Of a DNA stretch of 64,000 bases, positions 11,361 through 20,891 are shown piece by piece. Each line of letters starts with the position of its first letter. Position 1 is the stretch's first letter. Origin of the DNA: Blasia pusilla (Eukaryota > Marchantiophyta > Marchantiopsida > Blasiales); the NCBI GenBank assembly GCA_050084515.1, contig CM114273.1, positions 16,306,001-16,370,000 of the forward strand. The letters are read 5' to 3'. The notes under the pieces were generated by a model. It saw only the letters and a program-made list of their open reading frames with translations. It was not told the origin of the DNA and searched no databases. The position numbers and the translations under genes are program-made.

Positions 11361-12240
11361 AGAAAGATGCCAGGGGGCAGGTGGGAACTTGTTTTTTGCA
11401 GATAGGCAAGTGAGTTGCATCGGTCTAGAGCCCTCGGAGACGTTGAGTGATGTTTGTTTGTCATTTCTTCTATTCAAAAGGTTGTGCACGGAAGCGCTGT
11501 CCTTTTTCTCACATTTTTTCTCGTGCACAGGGATTGGGGACAGTGGCAAAGTGTAGTACAAAGTGGGGCAGCGAGTGTGGCGTCGACGGGTGAGTGGCGT
11601 ATGGTGAGAATGTTGGTATTCGAGAAGAGAAGAGCACTTTTAGGTCTTGCAACCGCCAAGGGGCTGTCAAGTAAAGGGAGGCTAGGTCGGCTAGGGTTAC
11701 GTCAAGACATTTAGGTCAGAGCGGGGCCCTAGGAGAAGCGTCAACACATTCGTAAGGACTGGGAGTCAAGCAACTAGAGAACTAGGACCGGAAGTAGGTC
11801 GCGTGAAGAGCCGTGCGCTAAGGCGCGTAACAAAGGTGGCCCGATGGGTGAAAAAGGAGTGTTCCTACACGTATGAGTATACCTGGCAATAAGGGTGGCA
11901 TAGGGCCACGCACCTTCCGCAGGCTAGAGGGCTAAGGAGGATGGGAGTTCTGGGCAGGGTTTAGGGAAGGGTCGTGATTCCATAGGGAGCCACGCCAAGG
12001 AAGGGTTAGCCAAAAAAGAGTCATTATGACTCCGAGGATGTAGGAGCATGGCAGAGGCCGCATGCCAGGGCCCTTTCGCAATGCGTCGAGCACAAAGGAT
12101 CTGAGTTGAAGAGAGGATGGATTAGGGCTCATAGGGAGCAAGTGCTGACAGGGCCCAAGGGGCTTCATGTAAGGAGCGAGTTGTAAGTAGGTTAGTGGGG
12201 TAACGCGGGCATAAGGAGATACAACCAACGAGGGGTCGCA
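11361..12240 (+). other. Untranslated leader and degraded gag-pro region of copy 1
   Basis: 11361-11700 aligns by eye with 51042-51360 of copy 3 (for example the block ending CCGCCAAGGGGCTGTC). No gag or protease ORF follows. About 3 kb present in copy 3 is absent here. Confidence 0.55.
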
Positions 12241-12299
12241 TGCCGAAAGCAGCAAAGCTTCCCGGAGTAGCGAGATTCAGGTGGCGATCGGGCCCCAGG

Positions 12300-13380
12300 A
12301 GTGGAGACGTTGACCCCACTGGATACCACACCCGTTGTGTGGCAGTGTCCAGAAGAGGATGTTAGGGTGTCAGATCTCTTCAGAGGGATTAACACAGGAT
12401 AGGTTGCGGTATTGCAGGCGGGCATACAGGTGCATCAGTACCTTTATATGGAGAGAGATGAGACTGCACGGCAATTATCATTACGTCACGTAGCAGGATT
12501 GGTCCAGAGGTATCCTGAGTTGTTGTTGGTATCTGCAGTATGGGGATATCAGCATACGCTACCTGCCGACATCTCTTTGGTGGGGGCGCACGATCTGGAT
12601 AGGGTTGGCACCATTCATTTGGTGATTGTTGGATGGCCATGTCACGGTCATTCATGAGCTGGCCGAGGGTTTGGATTGCAAGATCCGAGGTCCGGGATGT
12701 TTTGGGAGATGACGCAAGTAGTACCAAACTTGCACTAGAGTCACACATGTTCTCCGGCGTACATTTTGGAGAACATGCCATTTTTGGGAGACACTCGTGC
12801 ACGTGTGATGACGAGTGTGCAACAGGTGAGGTCCTGGTTGGGACCTGCAGTGTTGTTAGATGCAACGAGAGTTGGATCATGCACCCATCGTGTACAATTG
12901 TGGTGGACGAACCTGATACCATCAGTGAGGTCTTGAGTCAAGCATACGATGGAGTCAAAGAGCACCACATCTCATAGAGGATGCTATTTTGGGCTCAAGG
13001 CGTCGATCTCAGGTGGTCACGCGGGATGATAGACCACCGTTGGCGATTGCCAATAGGGTGGGGGAGTTGAGGGCAGCCTTATCGACGCCGGTAAGCTTCC
13101 CAGCATCCCACGCCTTTCATTAGGGAGGGCCAAGCATGATTTGGGATGAGGTGACCCAAGCATTGGAGGAGCCTCTGACAAATGAGCTGTGGCGCACCAT
13201 GGGGTTCACTACGGGTACTACAAAGAAGTGTGCAGGTATGACTAAGGCATCTCGGAGACATTTGTTGGGACAGGCCATGGACCTCAACTCTTTCACATGG
13301 ATAGTCAACCTATGTATGGTTGAGTAGAGACGGATGAGTGTCATCCATGCCGTCATGTCCACGAGTTGGACCATTGCTTA
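12300..13380 (+). pseudogene. Retrotransposon-encoded cytosine-C5 DNA methyltransferase, copy 1
   Basis: It corresponds to the DNMT of copy 3 and would methylate cytosine at C5 in DNA, using S-adenosylmethionine. Upstream protease-region sequence (TPVVWQCPEEDVRV) runs in frame into motif I (SDLFRGINTG, degenerate), as expected for a polyprotein. AGIQVHQYLYMERDETARQL follows. Motif IV is intact as VIVGWPCHGHS at about 12625-12656, with the catalytic Cys. Motif VI (LENMP) lies near 12765, and QVRSWLGPAVLLDA and motif VIII remnants near 12820-12890. The motif X region TKASRRHLLGQAMDLNSFTW is at 13239-13305. Frameshifts and stops near 12390, 12655 and 12760-12970 break it. Confidence 0.78.
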
Positions 13381-13599
13381 AAGGGCAATACAGGCATTGG
13401 TGAGGGTGGGACAAGGAGAGATACGCACCCATGGACTTCCTAGGATGTCGTTCGAGCGGAGAGTGTGAAGTTGGCTAGAGCAACACATGTTCATTTTTTG
13501 GATGTGGAGCATGGTGTAGGAGGTCAGAGTGGAGTGGTTGTTGCGGAGGTGGCTAGAGTTGCTACATAGCAACCAAAGCTGGAAGTTGCGTCCTCTCCG

Positions 13600-15040
13600 A
13601 GTGAGGTCACGATGGAGACTTGGGAGCCTATGATAGACCTCAAGTTGATAGGAGGAGAGCGACGGCGAGTTCATAGGTTTTTGAGAGGGCATGTCAGTTG
13701 TTTTGCCTTCAGTATGAGAGACTGGGGTACGCTGAAGGGTCCCGGGATACGAATTGAGTTGGCTAGTGATACGCCGATCTTTCGTCGACCCTACATATAT
13801 TCTGATATGGAGCGAGCCTTGATTTAGAGGAGGAGTAAGGACTTGTTGGAGGTAGGACTTGTGGAGTTATCATATGGGGAGTATGCATCCTCCACAGTCA
13901 TGCCGGCGAAGAAGGATATGTATGGCAATTGGACAGATAGGCGGATGTGTGGAGATTATCCTCCTATCAACCGACAGACGAGGTCAGATCGGTACACCAT
14001 GCCTACTCCCGAGGAGATCTTTGATGCAATAGAGCATGCAAAGATCTTCAGTAATTTAGATCTCCATGTTGGCTATCATCAGTTTCCTATTAGATTGGAG
14101 GATAGGGAGAAGACAACATTCTGGGGGATAGATTGGTTCGGGAGAGATTGCTTGTATCAGTGGCGGTTCTTACCATTTGGGTTGAAGAACGCGCTTGCAG
14201 AGTTTCAGAGAGTGATGGATAGGATTGTGGCAGGCTTGGATTTTGTAGGATGTTACAAAGATGATATTCTTATCTTCAATTCCACGGTTAAGGAGCATGA
14301 GCGACACGTGGAGGAGGTGTTTCGGCGATTGTAGTTCCATGGACTGAAGTTACATCTAGGCAAGTGCATATTCTTTCAAGAGCAGATTGAGTACTTGGGA
14401 CACACCATATGCCCGAGTGGGTTAGGTGTTCCACACACAAAGGTGGAGGCTATTGCAGTCAAGTCCGAGCGTTTCTTGGACTGTTGAACTTCTATCGACG
14501 GTATATCAAGGGTTTTAGTGCAATCGCAAAGTCTTTGACCTTGGTGATGAGACTTGATTAGGTTTGGTTGTGGGTAGATGATCAGGATCAAGCATTTCAA
14601 GAGCTCAAGGACAGGTTGACATCCTCACCCATTTTACAGAGACCGGTTAGGGGTCGCCCATTCCAGTTACATACGGATTGGAGCATGTTGGGTCTAGGAG
14701 CAATGCTTACTCAGAGGGATGACAAGGAGAGGGAGTTTGTTGTCGCTAACGCAAGCCGATTGAACAACATTGCAGAGGCAAAGTACAACTCTTACGAGGG
14801 AGAGTGATTGGCTGCAGTATGGGCCATGGCATATTTCAGGTGATATTTATTCGGCAACCCTTTCACACTTATCATTGATTATCAGCCGTTGAGGTGGTTG
14901 ATGGAGTCTGAAAAGCTTACGGGAAAGCTTGCTAGGTGGGCTCTATTAATACATGAGTATGAGTTTGAGGTAGTTCATAGGCCAGGTTGGCTGAACCAGT
15001 ATGGGGATAGTTTGAGTCATAACCCATGTTCGAGTTAGAG
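13600..15040 (+). pseudogene. Gypsy reverse transcriptase and RNase H, copy 1
   Basis: RT starts with WEPMIDLKLIGGERRRVHRF and TLKGPGIRIELASDTPIFRR (13612-13800). The core follows at 13843-14334: EVGLVELSYGEYASSTVMPA, FSNLDLHVGYHQFPI, RFLPFGLKNALAEFQRVMDR and CYKDDILIF, where the usual Y[VI]DD is YKDD. The thumb and connection follow from 14350 (GKCIFFQEQIEYLGHTI), with a deletion near 14465. RNase H spans 14568-15030 (FQLHTDWSMLGLGAMLTQRD, YNSYEGE, TGKLARWALLIHEYEFEVVH). Stops at 13828, 14332 and 14806, plus frameshifts, inactivate it. Copy 3 lacks this RT core. Confidence 0.85.
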
Positions 15041-15279
15041 AGACGACATAGGAGCTCGATGGCACAGAGAGAGTGATGAGGAGATGGTGCCTGATTGGCA
15101 TGCCTCTGCCAATCTTTGTTGGTTGACTATGGTAGGTCAGCCACAAGTGATGACTCTAGTGGTGGGATTGGATGATGAGTCTCTGGATCGAGAGGTCAGT
15201 AAGGAGGCGACTGGTGGTCGTGATATCCATGACGATATGGAGGTTGTGGAGTTCTTGCACACTGGCATCATAGCGAGCA

Positions 15280-16500
15280 CAATGAGTGCTAGGGAGCGGG
15301 ATCGGATCCTGAAGAGAGCCAAGAGGTTCAGGTGGGAGGAGACTCACATTTTGCGGGTATGGGGAATGGAGTAAAGCTTACTTACAGCTTACTCTAGGTT
15401 CAGTATTGGTGGCGCGGCATGCATCTTTGGGATCTGAGATTTGTGGCGGATGTATGATATGTGACAAAGTGCGAGCATCTTTCAATACTCCCGCTTCGCA
15501 GTTACATCCTTTTTCGATTATGGGTTTAGGTTATTAGTGGAGTTTAGACTTTGCGGGACCTTTCCCATTAACGGGGCGTCATCACAGGTATGTGTTGGTC
15601 ATGGTGGAGCATTTCTCCAAGTGGATAGAGTTGGTGGCACCGGCGGAGGTGTTGACTAACAAGGTTACCAAGTTTAGGGGTGAGTTTCAGGCCTTGTGTG
15701 ATCAGGCGCTGATAGATCACCGCATCACGTCCAGAGATTTTCCTGAGGCGGACGGAGAGAGTAGTACAGACGGTGAAGAGAGGTTTGCGCAAGTATGGCT
15801 TGCAGCGGGAATAGTTGAGGGAGTGGGACCTACAATTGCCATGGTTGGCTGTGGGTTATCGCTTTAGTCGGCATGCATCCTTGGCGTCATTTTCACCGTA
15901 CTTTTTGCTCTTTGGGAGAGAGCCAGATTTACATGCAACTATTCGACATGACATGGCAGAGGTATTAGATCTTGATGATCCAAATGTGTGGGTACAAGCG
16001 TGTTCTCAAAGGGCGGAGATTTTTTGTAGAGTTATGCCTATGGACTTTGAGAACTTAGCTATTCCTCAGCATAGAGATACATTGAGGTACGCGTCCATTC
16101 ATGGAGGAGGTTATCGTCCAGGGATCAGGAGGTTTCATCCAAGAGATTACGCGCATTTATATAGGCAGCACCCACGACGCTAGATGTCACTACAGGGCGC
16201 ACGATCCTATGTGTGCACAAGGTATTACCGACCGGAGTCCTCATGTTGGAGGGATGGGATGGCATGGTTTGGAAGGATCATCTGTGCAATTATGCGCCAT
16301 GCCATCTTCCGAACGTAGACGAGACAGTTGATCTGAGCTTGGCAGTGGTACTTGCAGGCTTGAGGTGGATGTTATGTGGATCTGCGATAGGTGCAGCCAC
16401 CATGTTGGTAAGTGATGGTTGTTCTCAAGGGTGGCATATGTCATGTCTGATCCCCTCTCTTGATGTACTTCCCACAAGATGATGGATGTGTCCGAGAGGT
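15280..16500 (+). pseudogene. Gypsy integrase with degraded C-terminal PHD finger, copy 1
   Basis: The integrase N-terminus starts with SARERDRILKRAKRFRWEET (15289). The core is broken, with WSLDFAGPFP at about 15538 and MLVMVEHFSKWIELV at 15592. The C-terminal part (FSRHASLASFSPYFLLFGRE, then FENLAIPQHRDTLRY) is at 15860-16110. The PHD-like tail at about 16360-16495 reads MLCGSAIGAATMLVSDGCSQ, then GWHMSCLIPSLD. The first Cys of the CDGC pair is Ser here and the last zinc ligands are partly lost, so this copy's finger is dead. Copy 3 keeps all eight ligands. Confidence 0.8.
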
Positions 16501-16579
16501 ATATAGGGTAGTAGGTTATGTCAGAGAAATGTAATATTTTCTATCTGGAGTTAGGGGGATCCAACTGCCAGCTAGGGGG

Positions 16580-16722
16580 GCGGTTGTATGATTTCCATGT
16601 ATATGCATGAGTTGATTTGTGTACATCTGTGGATCTATCCCTGTGTGGGGACGATTGGTGTTGTGTGGTGTAGATTTGACCAACGATGTATGTTGTGTAG
16701 CGATATGTATGCGCACGACAAC
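16580..16722 (+). repeat. LTR 3'-end fragment abutting the next LTR
   Basis: From TGATTTCCATGTATATGCAT to GCGCACGACA this repeats the last roughly 135 bp of the complete LTR (compare 17209-17342). Two bases (AC) separate it from the next TGTCACAT. It follows a polypurine tract, TTAGGGGGAT at about 16550, and about 25 unmatched bases, so it looks like an internally deleted LTR in tandem with a whole one. Confidence 0.7.
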
Positions 16723-17342
16723 TGTCACATGTGAGTAGCCGATAGGCCGAGATCTATCATGGATAGGGCATAGGAGCCAGCGGACTATCTTGAGTGTAAC
16801 TTTGTCCTACGGTGTCGGATGAGGTTGAGGATAGGTTTTTTGTGATAGGAATGTCGTTTCTGACAACTTTCCTTTTGAGGTCTTTCACAGCCGGGTGATT
16901 TGTTAACCAGGTCACCCGCCCCTAGTAATCTGTGCGCGCAGGCTATCTAGAGGATAGCTATTTTTAGGGAAAGAGCCTTTTGGCTCTTCCCTACCCTATA
17001 TAAGGGAGGAAGATGGCTTTCCCAAGCCATCTTTCTCATTTTGGGCCGTTGGAGCACCTCTCTTGTATCTGTGTGATATAGGATTAGGGTGATAGTATCC
17101 GGATTCCTTGATAGCGTAGGGTGGATGAGGCTCGATATGCTGATGTAGATTGAGGAGTGGAGTTTTAGGCCGAGTGTGCCATTTTTACCACTCTTTATTT
17201 TATTTTTTATGATCTCCATGTATATGTATGAGTTGACAATCTGTACATGTGTGGATCTACCCGTGCGTGGGGAAGATCGATGTTGTCTGGTGTAGATGTG
17301 ACCACCAATGTATGTTGTGTAGCGATAAGTATGCGCACGACA
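16723..17342 (+). repeat. 3' LTR of DNMT-gypsy copy 1
   Basis: A 620-bp LTR from TGTCACATGTGAG to GCGCACGACA with both promoter hairpins and a TATATAAGG box near 16995. It is followed by CTAT, matching the left flank of the element. Confidence 0.82.
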
Positions 17343-17810
17343 CTATTTAAAGAGTAAATCAGAAGAAGAAGGGATCATTCCTTTATGTCTTGAATTCCCC
17401 AATACTATTTTGTGTATCTTGAGTTTATCAGCAGTCTTGGTGTGTGTGTAGGAAGTTTTGTTGAGGGATGATCCAAGCTGAAGAGTCTTTTACTTTCTGA
17501 AGCTTGTAATACTTTCTAGTTCTTTCCACTCTTTGATGCAAAAGAAAAGTTTTCTCTCATTCTTTCTGATGTGCGGAATTGAATGTGTATTCTATTGGGC
17601 TGCAGTAGAGATGAGAGTTATAGAGAGTGAATATCCCAAACAATTGTTTCATGCGAACTATGACGTAATCAGAAAATGAAGTGTTCCCTGAGTAAAACCC
17701 CTTAGATCAGGAAAGAGGAATGGGAACAGACCTGTCTCAATTGTCAATTTGGAGTCAGGTGAGATACTATGAATGTCACTGAAGAAATCTTGCCTCGTTT
17801 GAGTATTGTC
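17343..17810 (+). repeat. LTR-like fragment, related to the TGTGATACCC family
   Basis: Features shared in order with LTRs A and C are GCTTGTAATACTTT, a CATTCTTTCTGATGTGCGGA block, a GAGAGTGAAT block and a late AGATC-AGGAAAG block. It is too divergent to be the same subfamily. Its start and end are unclear. Confidence 0.35.
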
Positions 17811-18302
17811 TCATAAGAATATAATACCATTGTTGAATATGTCAAAGGATTGCCTTGTCTTCACAGGTAGGCAATAGTGAATGTCTTGTAGGATGTTTAA
17901 TTCCATACTATATGGGTTGAATGCCATGCTATTAGTTAAAGTCCCTTTCTCTTGAGAAGCCTTGAGAATTGTGTCAATGGAATTTGATGGGAGGACAACA
18001 AGGCCGTTGGTAGGGTTGGGTAACTCAATAAGGGCTCTATAGTGCTTATAAATGTTATTTATTTTTAGGTTTAGATGAAAGATAGCTTTAACTTGGTTGT
18101 ATAAATATTGTCGGCCTACAGACATATGGTCTTGTGTATTCCAACCAACAAGAGGACTGTCCAGAAGTGAAGTTACTTGGAAAAAACCGGTGTGGAATCC
18201 ATTATACTTGGTCTCAATTCCCAATCTGGAATCAACAATAGACAACATTTGCAAGAAGAGTGGGTTTATGGCCAAGATATCCCGCATGTAAGCAATCGTC
18301 AT
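17811..18302 (-). CDS. Unrecognised ORF, 163 codons
   Basis: This is an uninterrupted minus-strand frame in a region otherwise full of stops. The inferred protein has no motif I recognise. It is not low-complexity, has no signal peptide or membrane span, and contains SPLVGWNTQDHMSVGRQYLY and NGLVVLPSNSIDTIL. It lies between an LTR-like fragment and a 5'-truncated gypsy element running the other way. It could be a relic of another transposon, or chance in AT-rich DNA. Confidence 0.25.
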   Translation of the reverse strand: MTIAYMRDILAINPLFLQMLSIVDSRLGIETKYNGFHTGFFQVTSLLDSPLVGWNTQDHMSVGRQYLYNQVKAIFHLNLKINNIYKHYRALIELPNPTNGLVVLPSNSIDTILKASQEKGTLTNSMAFNPYSMELNILQDIHYCLPVKTRQSFDIFNNGIIFL

Positions 18303-18399
18303 GTAAACGTTGTGCTTAGTCTACAAGTTATCTGTAGTACATTTCATGCACACATGAAAATCACCATTGTCCTTTAATATTTAATCCTTCATATATCCA

Positions 18400-19435
18400 T
18401 TGCACAATGCATATGCGTCGGCCACCTTCCAACGGATGATGATTTCCATCTTCCAAGAGTATCTGCGGAAGTTTGTCAAAATTTTCCTGGACGACTTTTG
18501 TATCTTCATTACAGAAGCCGAACACTTGCAAGAATTAGAATTAACCCTGGTTCACTGGTGCAAAGTGCATTTATCCCTCCATCCTGAAAAATCATATATT
18601 GCCATGAGACAAGGGAATTTTTTGGGGACACGGAGTGTCTGCCCAAGGAATTGAAGTCGATAAGGCCAAAGTGGATATTATCATTGCATTAGAACCGCCC
18701 ACAAACCTCAGAGAATTGAGAGGTTTCGTGGGCCACGTCGGATATTATCGAAGGTTTATTAAGGATTATGCGGTAAAAGCAAGAGCCCTAACCGCGTTAC
18801 TTAAAAAGGCCACCGAATGGGAGTGGACCCCACCTTGCCAAGCTACATTTGAAGCATTAAAGGAAGCATTGCGAACGGCTCCCGTGCTTTGGTCCCCCGA
18901 CAAGGCAAATCCCTTTCACGTATATGTGGACACATCTTCATTTGCCATTGGAGTGGTGCTCAGCCAACTTGATGGTAACAAACACGATTACTCGGTTTAC
19001 TACGCCGGCCAGCAACTATCTTTAGCTCAACAAAAATATACCACTACCCAACGGGAGGCATTGGGAATGGTCTTCTCGTGCAAAAAGTTCCGTCATTATT
19101 TACTAGGGTATGAGTTTGTCTTTCATGTAGACCATTTTGCACTCCGACCATTAATGGTCAAGGCAGACCTTTCAAGTCGCATTGTGAGATGGATCCTCTT
19201 ACTCCAAGAATTTAAATTTGATGTCATTACCCATGCCGGAAGGGTCCATACCAATGCAGATTTTCTCTCCCGATTGCGGATGACGAACGCAGACCTCACA
19301 CAGTCCATGGGTGACACCTTTCTCGATGAGGACTTGTTCCACATCATTGAGGACCGATTGCGCCAATCCCTCTATGAAGATATTTTGCATTTCTTGATTA
19401 CCCTGCAACTTCCAGCCCCTATGACACACGAGTAA
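18400..19435 (+). pseudogene. Gypsy RT C-terminal half and RNase H
   Basis: RT palm and thumb read ATFQRMMISIFQEYLRKFVK, IFLDDFCIF (the catalytic YVDD box as FLDD), LSLHPEKSYIAMRQGNFLG, then a one-base frameshift near 18635 into SAQGIEVDKAKVDIIIALEP and LRELRGFVGHVGYYRRFIKD. RNase H follows in the 18635-19435 frame: FHVYVDTSSFAIGVVLSQLD (catalytic Asp), TTTQREALGMVFSCKKFRHY (Glu) and HVDHFALRPL. It ends with RIVRWILLLQEFKFDV and HTNADFLSRL. The frame is open for 266 codons and stops with TAA at 19433-19435. Confidence 0.88.
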
Positions 19436-20630
19436 AGAGCAGTCTTTTTACATAAAATAGGACCCTATGAGTTGTGTTAGGGAGTACTATTCAAATTGGG
19501 TGTTGATGAAGAGTATCGGCGATGCTTGGAAGTAGAAGAAATCCCCCAGGTCATCACAGCCATACATGCGGCCGATTGTGGAGGACACTATGCGGTTAAA
19601 AATATTGTCAAGAAAATCGTGGCCGTGCGTTACTGGTGGCTAACTATGTACAAAGATGTAGGTCACTTTATTCAGAGTTGTGATGTATGCCAAAGAGCTG
19701 GTCGACCAACGGCTACCTCGAGGTGGCCTTTGATACCAATCATGCCTCTAGGTCCTTTTGAAAAATGGGGTATTGACTTTGTGGGCTCTATTTCACCCAC
19801 TACCTGCCAAATGAGGCGAAAATATATTTTGATAGCTACCGACTATTGTACCAAGATGGTGGAGGCGGTAGCCACGCGCAAAGATGATAGTGAGGCGGTG
19901 GCCAAATTTTTATACGAAATAATTATCACCCAGTATGGCTGCCCATTGGAATTAGTAAGTGATTGTGGCATCCATTTCCTGAACCAGTCTCTAACGTCCC
20001 ACTTCCTAATTAAGCATCCGAAGACCACGCCCTACAACCCTAAAGCTAACGGGTTTATTGAAAATCTAATGGACTGATCTGCCGGATATTGAATAGATTG
20101 ACAGTTACATATTCCTATGATTGGGACATGAAAATTGTAGCCACATTGTGGGCCTACCGGACAGCCGAGAAGGTTACTACGAAGTATACCCCATTCTACC
20201 TGACTTATGGAGTTCAACCCTTGACACCTATTGAATGGGCTCTGCCCACTTATCGTGTGTTGGAGGGAAATAGAATGGAGGCCGTCGCCGAGGTTCTTCA
20301 GGGAAGGAATGACACCTTAGTAGCATTGGAGGAAGCACGCATCTTGGCTCTACACCAGATCAAACGTGTACAAGACAAATGGAAACGATACGACCGACAT
20401 CTACGGCCGCAATCTATAAGCGTCGAGGACCTGATGTTGTTATATGATAATCGTCGAATAAAGTTCCTCGGGAAGTTAAAATTGAACTGGATGGGACCCT
20501 ACCAGGTGTTAGCCATATATTAAAACGGATCACTGCAATTGGGGACCTTACAAGGTGAAGCACTACCAACTCGTGTCAATGGCATGCATGTTCGAAGGTA
20601 TCATGAGCCGCAACCCTACCCGGACTAAAA
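19436..20630 (+). pseudogene. Gypsy integrase with GPY/F module
   Basis: The zinc-binding N-terminus is at 19550-19700 (HAADCGGHYAVKNIVKKIVA, then SCDVCQRAG). The catalytic core has KWGIDFVGSI and FLYEIIITQYGCPLELVSDC, so the two Asp residues are visible. The third catalytic residue lies in PYNPKANGFIENL, just before a frameshift at about 20075 (a TGA ends the first frame). The C-terminus resumes in 20089-20523 with ATLWAYRTAEKVTTKYTPFY and the GPY-like module KLKLNWMGPYQVLAIY, then a TAA at 20521 and VNGMHVRRYHEPQPYPD. No chromodomain or PHD finger follows, in contrast to the DNMT family. Confidence 0.86.
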
Positions 20631-20816
20631 GCGTGAGGAAGGGGGGTTGAGAGACTGCTTGTACTTATGCAAAGCGCAAAGAGCAGAAGTATTGGAACTT
20701 ATGCGAAGCGCAAAGTGCAGAGGTATGGGAGTTTCGGCGAAGCGCCGACCGTGATTGTTGCGGCTGGATTGTAACAGTCACGCCGCCACAACCAAGAAAC
20801 CGCATAGTGCCTCAAC

Positions 20817-20824
20817 TATATAAA
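20817..20824 (+). promoter_or_regulatory. TATA box before the accessory ORF
   Basis: TATATAAA lies in CTCAACTATATAAACACCCC, a good plant TATA context, 68 bp upstream of the ATG at 20892 and well downstream of the integrase stop. It would give a subgenomic transcript for the extra ORF. Confidence 0.55.
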
Positions 20825-20891
20825 CACCCCTTGATTAACCAGGCGGTTATTTTCATGGACGGAGTCACCAGAAAGTTGCATAGCCACTTAC

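Larger units (their letters stand above)
10882..17342 (+). mobile_element. DNMT/PHD Ty3-gypsy element, copy 1
   Basis: A gypsy-type LTR retrotransposon with order 5' LTR, leader, DNMT, RT, RNase H, integrase, PHD-like tail, LTR fragment and 3' LTR. Most of gag and protease is missing between the leader and the DNMT. The LTRs start TGTCACAT and the 3' one ends GCGCACGACA. The flanks share CTAT (10878-10881 and 17343-17346), an apparent target-site duplication. It is the only copy here that keeps the RT core. Comparison with copy 3 (50562-60478) sets the reading of every domain. Confidence 0.85.

Noticed and set aside
12412-12657. A host DNA methyltransferase gene (CMT/DRM/MET1)
   Set aside because: It has no BAH, chromo, UBA or RFD domains and lies in frame between retroviral protease and RT in three copies, so it belongs to the retrotransposon.
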